Below, in pieces: positions 43,385 to 51,007 of a stretch of DNA of 64,000 bases. Both the position numbers and the translations under genes were made by a program. Within the stretch, counting starts at the first letter, position 1. The number at the start of each line of letters is the position of its first letter. The notes below the pieces were generated by a model that worked only from the letters and a program-made list of their open reading frames with translations, was not told the origin of the DNA and made no database searches. Origin of the DNA: Thalassotalea ponticola (GTDB taxonomy: Bacteria; Pseudomonadota; Gammaproteobacteria; Enterobacterales; Alteromonadaceae); assembly GCF_041379045.1 (NCBI RefSeq), contig NZ_CP166871.1, forward strand, positions 1,488,001-1,552,000. Reading direction: 5' to 3'.

Positions 43385-45961
43385 ATGAGCGAATTTACCC
43401 CACGTTACTTAAAAGATTATCAACCGCCTTTATATCGCATAGCTACGGTTAACTTACAGATTGAACTCGAAGACCGTGACACTAAAGTTACCAATACTAT
43501 GCAGATAGAGCGTCAAGGTGAGCATAACAAGCCGTTAAAACTCGATGGTGAAAAACTAACGTTACTTTCGGTATCTGTTGATGGTGTCGAATTATCCCCA
43601 TCTGCTTATCAATTAACAGACAGTGAACTTTGTATTGCCGTTGACAAAGCGAGCTTTCAATTAACTATCGTCAATGAAATTAACCCTCTCGACAATACTG
43701 CCTTAGAAGGTATTTATAAATCGGGTGATGCGTTCTGTAGTCAGTGTGAGGCAGAAGGTTTTCGTCGTATTAGCTATTATTTAGATCGCCCCGATATCTT
43801 AGCCACGTTTACCACTAAAATTATCGCCGAAAAGCAAAAGTATCCGTATCTTTTAGCGAACGGCAATAATATCGACAGTGGCGATCTTGATAACGGTTAT
43901 CACTTCGTTACTTGGCACGATCCGTATCCCAAGCCTTGTTATCTGTTTGCCTTAGTCGCAGGTGACTTTGATTTACTAGCTGATTCGTATACCACCCGAT
44001 CGGGTCGACATGTGGCACTCGAATTATTTGTCGATAAAGGCAATTTAAGCCGTGCACAACATGCAATGGACAGCCTGAAGAAATCAATGCAGTGGGATGA
44101 ACAAGTGTTTGATCTCGAGTACGACCTTGACGTGTATATGATTGTCGCGGTCGATTTTTTCAATATGGGCGCAATGGAAAATAAAGGGTTAAACATCTTC
44201 AACTCGAAATATGTGCTAGCGGACGAGAAAAGTGCCACTGATGACGACTTCTTTAACATTGAAGCGGTAATTGCCCACGAATATTTTCACAATTGGACCG
44301 GTAACCGAGTCACTTGTCGAGATTGGTTCCAGCTGAGTTTAAAAGAAGGCTTAACTGTTTTTCGCGATCAACAATTTAGCGCTGACATGCACTCAGGGGC
44401 GGTAAACCGAATCCGCAATGTTCGCTTGCTGCGCTCACAACAGTTTGCCGAAGACGCGGGCCCGATGGCGCACCCTATACGTCCGGAAAAAGTTCTCGAA
44501 ATGAATAATTTCTACACCTTAACGGTATACGAAAAAGGTGCAGAGGTTATTCGTATGATGCACACTATTTTGGGAGAGCAGGGCTTTAAAGACGGTATGG
44601 CGTTGTATTTTCAACGCCACGATGGGCAAGCGGTAACCTGCGATGACTTTGTCAGTGCGATGAGTGATGCAACTGGGGTTGATTTGTCGCTGTTTAAACG
44701 TTGGTACGCGCAATCGGGGACGCCAATAATTGATGTCAGCGATCACTATGACGACGCGCATCAGCGTTACAGTATGACTATTGCGCAGCGTCATCCGGAT
44801 ACTGCTGATGGACAACCCAAGCGCGATTTACACATTCCCATCAACGTAGAATTGTTGGTTGAAAGTCAAGTCAGAGATAAGCAATTATTGCAATTGACTC
44901 AAAGCGAGCAAACATTTGTCTTTGAAGGCATTACCAGTAAACCAGTCCCCGTTTTACTGGGCAATTTCAGTGCGCCGGTTAAATGTTTTTACGATTACAG
45001 TGATGATGATTTACTCGATATTATCGTCAATGCTGACGATGCGTTTAACCGTTGGGACGCGGGCCAGCAAGTTTTTGCTCGTCAGATAATGCAACTGCTA
45101 CAAGAGCAGACCCATCGCGTCCCCGATACAGTGCTTTCTGCCTTGCAACGCATTTTAGTGGAAGACGGCGATAACGCACTGCGCGCAGAGCAGTTAACGA
45201 TACCTGATTTTCAGCAGTTGGCGGATATGTTACCGTTTGTCAATCCACAACACTTAGTTGGAGCGCTTGAACAACTTCACTTGCAAATAGCGCAGCGGTT
45301 AGCGACCGACTTTGAACATCGCTATCACACGTTAACCAGTTCGACATTTGCCAAGGACGGAGTGGCGATTGCTAATCGCGCACTCAAAAACGTCTGCTTA
45401 CACTACCTAGGTTACACCGACAAGGGCAATGATATTTGCCGACAACAATTTATCTCGGCCGATAATATGACCGATGAAATCGCTAGTTTACACGTTGCTT
45501 GTGTGCACAATTTACCGTGTAAACAAACAATGTTAGATGAGTTTGAACGCAAGTGGCAGAACAATAGTTTGGTCATGGATAAGTGGTTTATGTTGCAGGG
45601 TCGTCAAGATACAGACGAGGTAATTAACAGTGTCAAAGCGCTCATGCAACATCGTTTGTTTAGCTTGAAAAACCCCAATCGAGCTCGCGCGCTGATCGGT
45701 GGCTTTAGTCAAGGTAATGCCAAGCACTTTCACCGTGGTGATGGTCAGGGCTATCGCTATTTAGCCGACCAGATCATTGCCTTGAACGCGATCAATCCGC
45801 AAGTTGCATCACGTCTAATTACGCCGTTAATCCAATACAAATCGTTTTCACAAGATCACCAAAAATTGATGCTGGCTGAGCTTGAACGGATTGCTAAATT
45901 GGAAGGTTTAAGTCGCGATTTGCAAGAAAAAGTTAACGCTGCGTTGCAAATAAGTGCCTAA
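43385..45961 (+). CDS. pepN: Aminopeptidase N
   Basis: This 858-residue M1-family zinc aminopeptidase of the gammaproteobacterial PepN type (E. coli 870) removes N-terminal residues from peptides in the cytoplasm. The substrate-binding motif MGAMENKGLN and the zinc site HEYFHNWTGNR, with the third ligand 19 residues on in LKEGLTVFRD, are intact. The catalytic tyrosine region YTLTVYEKGAEV follows. The C-terminal half is the helical PepN domain. The start MSEFTPRYLKDYQPP fits the family. It lies just downstream of the tandem repeat array, with about 150 bases of leader. Confidence 0.97.
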   Translation: MSEFTPRYLKDYQPPLYRIATVNLQIELEDRDTKVTNTMQIERQGEHNKPLKLDGEKLTLLSVSVDGVELSPSAYQLTDSELCIAVDKASFQLTIVNEINPLDNTALEGIYKSGDAFCSQCEAEGFRRISYYLDRPDILATFTTKIIAEKQKYPYLLANGNNIDSGDLDNGYHFVTWHDPYPKPCYLFALVAGDFDLLADSYTTRSGRHVALELFVDKGNLSRAQHAMDSLKKSMQWDEQVFDLEYDLDVYMIVAVDFFNMGAMENKGLNIFNSKYVLADEKSATDDDFFNIEAVIAHEYFHNWTGNRVTCRDWFQLSLKEGLTVFRDQQFSADMHSGAVNRIRNVRLLRSQQFAEDAGPMAHPIRPEKVLEMNNFYTLTVYEKGAEVIRMMHTILGEQGFKDGMALYFQRHDGQAVTCDDFVSAMSDATGVDLSLFKRWYAQSGTPIIDVSDHYDDAHQRYSMTIAQRHPDTADGQPKRDLHIPINVELLVESQVRDKQLLQLTQSEQTFVFEGITSKPVPVLLGNFSAPVKCFYDYSDDDLLDIIVNADDAFNRWDAGQQVFARQIMQLLQEQTHRVPDTVLSALQRILVEDGDNALRAEQLTIPDFQQLADMLPFVNPQHLVGALEQLHLQIAQRLATDFEHRYHTLTSSTFAKDGVAIANRALKNVCLHYLGYTDKGNDICRQQFISADNMTDEIASLHVACVHNLPCKQTMLDEFERKWQNNSLVMDKWFMLQGRQDTDEVINSVKALMQHRLFSLKNPNRARALIGGFSQGNAKHFHRGDGQGYRYLADQIIALNAINPQVASRLITPLIQYKSFSQDHQKLMLAELERIAKLEGLSRDLQEKVNAALQISA

Positions 45962-45981
45962 AAACACACAACTTAACTGGT

Positions 45982-46083
45982 CAGACCTATCTTGCTTAGT
46001 GTCAGTCATCGCATAAAAAAATTTTTTTACAATTCGATGACTAATTTAGAGTGAATACTTTAAACGCGAGATAGGTCGTTGAC
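45982..46083. repeat. About 100-bp imperfect inverted repeat centred on A7T7
   Basis: GACCTATCT (45984-45992) pairs with AGATAGGTC (46069-46077), AGTCATCG with CGATGACT nearer the middle, and the centre is seven A followed by seven T (46015-46028). The right arm has an extra 13-15 bases. It may serve as the pepN terminator or be a small MITE-like element. Confidence 0.65.
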
Positions 46084-46149
46084 TTTACAAGTTTTGTTGT
46101 GAACTTCTTAAACCCCGTGTAAATAAACTTATCTGATATTTTTATGTGG

Positions 46150-46169
46150 TTTTAAACGCTTGTTTTAAA
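46150..46169. promoter_or_regulatory. PsrA-like operator upstream of the DUF1302 operon
   Basis: TTTTAAACGCTTGTTTTAAA contains AAAC-N4-GTTT, the core described for the fatty-acid-responsive TetR regulator PsrA, with one mismatch across a 20-base near-palindrome. The assignment is by pattern only. Confidence 0.4.
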
Positions 46170-46322
46170 TGTATGGACGAGATAAATAAACCAATAACGC
46201 AAGTCTATGAATTTACGTGCGCTTGTGCGCTATTATTTTGTGTTGCTTAGATGTTAGAATAGTGCAATCATTGTTTGAGTTTCACTCGAACTGGAGTGTG
46301 TTGATCTTTGCTTTTTTAACGG

Positions 46323-46346
46323 CGTTGACGTGTATAGTCGTCAACG
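46323..46346. promoter_or_regulatory. 8-8-8 inverted repeat before the DUF1302 gene
   Basis: CGTTGACG, an 8-base spacer and CGTCAACG form a perfect inverted repeat about 120 bases before the ATG. A smaller CACTC-GAACTG-GAGTG hairpin precedes it at 46283-46298. It could be an operator or a leader hairpin. Confidence 0.45.
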
Positions 46347-46463
46347 AACCTTAGTGTACTGAACAGAAGGTACTTAGGTGTTGTAAAAAAGTAGAGCTCA
46401 GCATGCTCACTAAAAAAATAGCTAATAATAAACAAAAGTTTTAAAACTCTCGGGGATTAATAC

Positions 46464-48494
46464 ATGAAACCAAGTTCTTTGCGTAAGTTTGGTCAAAGCC
46501 CGGTTGCTAAGAGTGTGGCAGCGGGTCTGCTAATGCTTAGTGCCATGCCAGCCCAAGCGATCAGATTTGATTTAGGTGAATTTGAAGTATCGTTTGATTC
46601 AACGTTCTCATATGGTGAAAGTTACCGCGTTGAAGATCGCGATTGGAATGGCACAATAGCTAAATCCAATAACCTAAATAACAACCTTGATTGGATGAAC
46701 AACGCGTATTCACAAGGCGAAATCTGGGCGCTACCAGGTTCTTATTCAAGTAACGGTGATTTGGGTAACTTGAACTATGATTCGGGCGAGGCGTTCTCCA
46801 AAACCCTTAAAGGCTCCCATGATTTAGATATCCGTTACGCGGGTGAAAATGGTGACTACGGTTTCTTTGGTCGTGCGATGTACTTCTACGATTTTGAAAT
46901 GATGGACAGCAGTCGCCCGTATACCAATCCTTTGACAGGACAAGAATACAGTCCTTGTGACGACGAAGATGCAAAAGATGAAATCTGTCGTGACATTCGC
47001 TTACTTGATGCGTTTTTATATGCCGATATGTACGTCGGTGACGTACCGGTCAGTGTGCGTATCGGTGACCAACTTATTGGTTGGGGTGAGTCGACATTAA
47101 TCGCGCATGGTATTTCCGAAATCAACCCGATTGACATCGCCCGTTTGCGCGCCCCTGGTGCCGAGCTTAAGGAAGCCTTTATCCCATTTGGTTCGGTTTG
47201 GGCATCAGTTGGTGTCACCGAGAACTTCAATATCGAAGCGTTTTATCAATACCGCTGGGAAGAAACCATTTTGCCAGCACCGGGTAGCTACTTTTCAAGT
47301 AATGACTTCGCAGGCTCTGGTGGCTACAACAATAATATTCAATTGGGCTTTGGCGGTACCGCAGATATTAATTTAGATGCACTTATCGCTAAGTTAAATG
47401 AATTCGGCAGTACGTTAACCGGCACCCAAGCCGATGCTGCGCGTTTGGGTGAGTACGTTGGCTTAGCTCGTTTAGCAACCTTAACTGAGAAGAATGACAA
47501 GGCCAAAATGGAGCCTGAAGACGGCGGTCAATACGGTGTTAAATTTGGCTATTTCTTTCCAGAGTTAAACGACACCGAGTTGGCGTTGTACTACATCAAT
47601 TATCACTCGCGTCGTCCATTGATTTCCGGTCAAACAGCGAACTTTGGTACGCCAGCGCTGATTCAAGACTTACAGACCCTTGGTGGCGGTATAACCGAAG
47701 ATAACATCACCGATTTGAATGCCTTTGCCAAGGCTAAGTTTGTGTTTCCTGAAGACATCAACTTATACGGTTTAAGCTTCAATACTACGGTTGGTTTAAC
47801 TTCGGTTGCTGGTGAGGTGACCTATCGTCAAGACGAACCATTGCAAATTGACGATGTAGAGTTGTTGTTTGCGGCAGTACCTGAGCAATTGGCAAATGCG
47901 GGTTTGGCGCCACTTGGCGACCTATCGCAAATGAAAGGTATTGGCCCAGGTGAATTAGCGCAAGGTTATATCCAGCTCGATACAGTGCAAGCACAAATGA
48001 CGTTCACCCATTTGTGGGGACCAACATTTGGCGCCGGTCAATTTACCACCTTACTTGAAGTTGGTGGTATCAGCATTAAAGACATGCCAGCTGAAGACGT
48101 ATTGCGTCTCAACGGTCCTGGCGGCGCACGTTCAGGCACGAGCATTACAGAAGACGGTAGAATGGCGTTATTCGGCGGTACCGAAACCAATCCATTCCCA
48201 ACGGATTCTGCTTGGGGCTACCGCATATTAGCAAGCCTTGATTACAACGACGTATTTATGGGTATTAACATGAAACCTCGCGTCGTATTTTCTCATGATG
48301 TTGACGGTATTACGCCGGATCCATTGTTCTTATTTGTTGAAGATCGCAAGTCGATTTCTGCTGGCGTAACCTTTGATTATCAAAATCGTTGGTCGGCGGC
48401 TATCAACTACAATGCATTTTACGGTGGCGTTGGCACGACCAACCAATTAGCTGATCGCGACTTTGTATCGTTTAACATTAAATATTCAATCTAG
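46464..48494 (+). CDS. DUF1302 outer-membrane beta-barrel protein
   Basis: The 676-residue protein has a clear signal peptide (about 1-32, ending PAQA) followed by FDLGEFEVSFDSTFSYGESYRVEDRDW, the DUF1302 start. It has long amphipathic strands with alternating aromatic residues and ends in strand RDFVSFNIKYSI, as outer-membrane barrels do. GEIWALPGSYS and GDQLIGWGESTLI are family-typical. DUF1302 proteins pair with DUF1329 proteins and are thought to be outer-membrane channels for hydrophobic compounds; the substrate is unknown. CGGGG lies 10 bases upstream of the ATG. The DUF1329 gene begins 8 bases after the stop. Confidence 0.9.
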   Translation: MKPSSLRKFGQSPVAKSVAAGLLMLSAMPAQAIRFDLGEFEVSFDSTFSYGESYRVEDRDWNGTIAKSNNLNNNLDWMNNAYSQGEIWALPGSYSSNGDLGNLNYDSGEAFSKTLKGSHDLDIRYAGENGDYGFFGRAMYFYDFEMMDSSRPYTNPLTGQEYSPCDDEDAKDEICRDIRLLDAFLYADMYVGDVPVSVRIGDQLIGWGESTLIAHGISEINPIDIARLRAPGAELKEAFIPFGSVWASVGVTENFNIEAFYQYRWEETILPAPGSYFSSNDFAGSGGYNNNIQLGFGGTADINLDALIAKLNEFGSTLTGTQADAARLGEYVGLARLATLTEKNDKAKMEPEDGGQYGVKFGYFFPELNDTELALYYINYHSRRPLISGQTANFGTPALIQDLQTLGGGITEDNITDLNAFAKAKFVFPEDINLYGLSFNTTVGLTSVAGEVTYRQDEPLQIDDVELLFAAVPEQLANAGLAPLGDLSQMKGIGPGELAQGYIQLDTVQAQMTFTHLWGPTFGAGQFTTLLEVGGISIKDMPAEDVLRLNGPGGARSGTSITEDGRMALFGGTETNPFPTDSAWGYRILASLDYNDVFMGINMKPRVVFSHDVDGITPDPLFLFVEDRKSISAGVTFDYQNRWSAAINYNAFYGGVGTTNQLADRDFVSFNIKYSI

Positions 48495-48502
48495 AGGTAA
48501 AC

Positions 48503-49867
48503 ATGAAAAAATTGACAAGCTTATCTTTAGCTGTGACGCTGGCACTTTGTTCAGCGTCTGCATCTGCTAAGGTTTCGCCTGAAGAGGCTGCCAAGCTAGG
48601 TAAAGAACTTACCCCGATGGGCGCAGAGGCTGGCGCTAACGCCGATGGCTCTATTCCAGCTTGGACTGGTGGTATTACTCAAGCCCCAGCGGGTTATAAA
48701 GTAGGTGACCACCACCCAGACCCGTATCCAACCGACAAGGTACAATATACGGTAACGGCACAAAACGCTGCGCAATACAAAGACGTCTTGACGCCAGGCC
48801 AAATGAAGTTGTTTGAGCTGTACCCAGACACCTTCAAGATGAATGTATATCAAACTCGTCGCAGTGCATCGTACCCACAACACGTGTACGATGCGACGCG
48901 CGAAAACGCGACTCGCTCAGAGTTAATTCGCGACGGTAACGGTATTACTCAAGCAGCGGTAGGTGTACCGTTTCCAATCCCTAAAAATGGTTTAGAAGTT
49001 ATTTGGAACCACACCTTGCGTTATCGCGGTGAAGCGATCACTCGTGAGGGTGGCCAAGCGGCGCCAACGGCCTCGGGTGATTACACCTACATCGGTTTTG
49101 ACGAGGCGTTGATGCTTCCTTACGGGACCAAAGGCGCAAGCCCAGCTGACCTTGAAAAGACCAATATTCTGTTCAAGTTTAAGCAAAAAGTATCAGAGCC
49201 AGCGCGCTTAGCCGGTACGGCATTATTGGTTCACGAAACGATGGACCAAATCAAAACACCGCGTCAAGCGTGGACTTATAACACCGGTCAACGTCGTGTA
49301 CGTCGTGCACCAAACGTTGCGTATGACGCCCCAGGCACAGCATCAGATGGCTTGCGCACTACCGATGACTTTGACATGTTCAACGGTGCGCCAGATCGCT
49401 ATACATGGGAACTAAAAGGCAAACAAGAGCTTTTGATCCCGTATAACGATTACCGTTTGCACAGCGATGCGGTTAAATACTCGGACATTTTAACACCTGG
49501 CCACATCAACCCGGATCTAGTGCGCTATGAAAAACATCGCGTTTGGGTGGTTGAAGCGAAGTTAAAAGACAATACTAGCCACGTGTACAAAAAACGCGTG
49601 TTCTACATTGATGAAGACAGTTGGCAAGTATCTGTCGCTGATATGTACGACAACCGCGATGAACTCTATCGCGTAGCGCAAGCACATGGCCTTAATTATT
49701 ACGAGTTGCCAGCGCAATGGTCTACACTTGAGGTGTATCACGATCTGAACTCTCGTCGTTATCTTGCTATTGGTTTAGATAATGAACATGACATGTATGA
49801 CTTTTCTCCGAGTTTACAAGACCGTGACTTTACTTCTTCGGCATTACGTCGTGAAGGTCGTCGCTAA
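48503..49867 (+). CDS. DUF1329 periplasmic protein
   Basis: The 454-residue protein has a signal peptide (about 1-22, ending ASASA) and the DUF1329 pattern: EEAAKLGKELTPMGAEAGANADGSIPAWTGG at the N-terminus, WNHTLRYRGEA and RVRRAPNVAYDAPG in the middle, and WVVEAKLKD..HVYKKRVFYIDEDSWQ near the end. The family resembles LolA/LolB-like carriers of lipids in predicted fold, so a periplasmic hydrophobic-ligand carrier is the usual guess. It is translated directly after the DUF1302 barrel and followed by a strong terminator. Confidence 0.9.
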   Translation: MKKLTSLSLAVTLALCSASASAKVSPEEAAKLGKELTPMGAEAGANADGSIPAWTGGITQAPAGYKVGDHHPDPYPTDKVQYTVTAQNAAQYKDVLTPGQMKLFELYPDTFKMNVYQTRRSASYPQHVYDATRENATRSELIRDGNGITQAAVGVPFPIPKNGLEVIWNHTLRYRGEAITREGGQAAPTASGDYTYIGFDEALMLPYGTKGASPADLEKTNILFKFKQKVSEPARLAGTALLVHETMDQIKTPRQAWTYNTGQRRVRRAPNVAYDAPGTASDGLRTTDDFDMFNGAPDRYTWELKGKQELLIPYNDYRLHSDAVKYSDILTPGHINPDLVRYEKHRVWVVEAKLKDNTSHVYKKRVFYIDEDSWQVSVADMYDNRDELYRVAQAHGLNYYELPAQWSTLEVYHDLNSRRYLAIGLDNEHDMYDFSPSLQDRDFTSSALRREGRR

Positions 49868-49885
49868 CCACGAATAAGAAAGGCA

Positions 49886-49915
49886 TAAACGGTTGGCCTA
49901 GCCAGCCGTTTTTTT
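49886..49915 (+). terminator. Intrinsic terminator after the DUF1329 gene
   Basis: AAACGGTTGGC (49886-49896) pairs with GCCAGCCGTTT (49900-49910), one G-T pair, CTA loop, then T. Confidence 0.92.
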
Positions 49916-50005
49916 TGCTTTATAAACGACTCATCGGATGACTTTTAACATCATTTCGATGGGCTTTACTAAAAGTGCATACAAACAGAGTAGGTACAAC
50001 GTTTA

Positions 50006-51007
50006 ATGAATAAAACAATTTCTGCATGTCTGATAGCAATATCGCTAGTGCTATCGAGTGTTGGCGTTGCTAATGAGTCACAAATGCAGCCACTGGCAAG
50101 TAAATCGCTGTTACTTGACGTGGTGAAAATCAACGATACAACCTTATTAGCCGCCGGTGAAAGAGGGCATATTTTAATGTCAACGGACGGCATTACATGG
50201 CAACAAAAGAGCGTTCCAACCCAATCAACCATCACCAAGCTATTTTTTCTCGATGAGATGACCGGCTGGGCTGTCGGCCACGATGCGGTAATATTGCACA
50301 CGCAAGATGGCGGTCAATCATGGCAACTACAAAGTTTTCAGCCAAAGCTACAACGCCCGTTACTGGACGTGATCTTCTTCGATAAAAACCACGGTATTGC
50401 TGTGGGTGCGTACGGCTTTATGCAACGCACTAACGACGGTGGCAAAACGTGGCAGGCCGAATATCACCTCGAGCTACTAAACGAAGACGACCAGTTGTAT
50501 TTAGAGGATCTCAAACAAGAAGATCCGGAGTTTTACCAGATCGAAATTGGCAGTATCTTACCGCATTTTAACGCACTGTATTTACACCAAGGGCAATTGT
50601 TTTTAGCTGGTGAAAAAGGGCTTCTAGCAAAAAGCCTTGATCAAGGTAAAAGCTGGCAATTACTCGATGAAATTTACATTGGCTCATTCTTCGATATTCG
50701 CGTCATCAATGATTCGCTGTTACTAGCATCGGGTTTGCGCGGTAATTTATTTTTCAGTGAAGACCTTGGCGAGCAATGGCAACAGGTAGATGTGGATTCT
50801 ATCGCGTTGCTCAATAACATTGTCGTTGCCGACAATGGTCGTGTATTTGTGTTGGGTAATGCAGGTGTGGTGTTGACCAGTGATGACGGTAAAACATTTC
50901 GCCTGCGTACAGAAGAAGATGGTAAGGCGTTGATGTCGGGTGTCTGGTTTGACAACAAACTGGTTGTGGCATCAGAAGTAGGGATCAAGGCTCTGGATAA
51001 TCAATAA
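50006..51007 (+). CDS. YCF48/HCF136-like beta-propeller protein, exported
   Basis: The 333-residue protein has a signal peptide (about 1-22). It is built of sialidase/BNR-type blades with recurring DGGxxW or DxGxxW ends: TDGITWQQKS, HTQDGGQSWQLQ, TNDGGKTWQAE, SLDQGKSWQLL and SEDLGEQWQQV. TGWAVGHDAVI and HGIAVGAYGF are the YCF48 blade motif. In plants and cyanobacteria the homologue assists photosystem II assembly; in heterotrophs it occurs with RND transporters and DUF1302/DUF1329. Its stop overlaps the start of the transporter gene by one base (TAATG), so the two are translationally coupled. Confidence 0.9.
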   Translation: MNKTISACLIAISLVLSSVGVANESQMQPLASKSLLLDVVKINDTTLLAAGERGHILMSTDGITWQQKSVPTQSTITKLFFLDEMTGWAVGHDAVILHTQDGGQSWQLQSFQPKLQRPLLDVIFFDKNHGIAVGAYGFMQRTNDGGKTWQAEYHLELLNEDDQLYLEDLKQEDPEFYQIEIGSILPHFNALYLHQGQLFLAGEKGLLAKSLDQGKSWQLLDEIYIGSFFDIRVINDSLLLASGLRGNLFFSEDLGEQWQQVDVDSIALLNNIVVADNGRVFVLGNAGVVLTSDDGKTFRLRTEEDGKALMSGVWFDNKLVVASEVGIKALDNQ

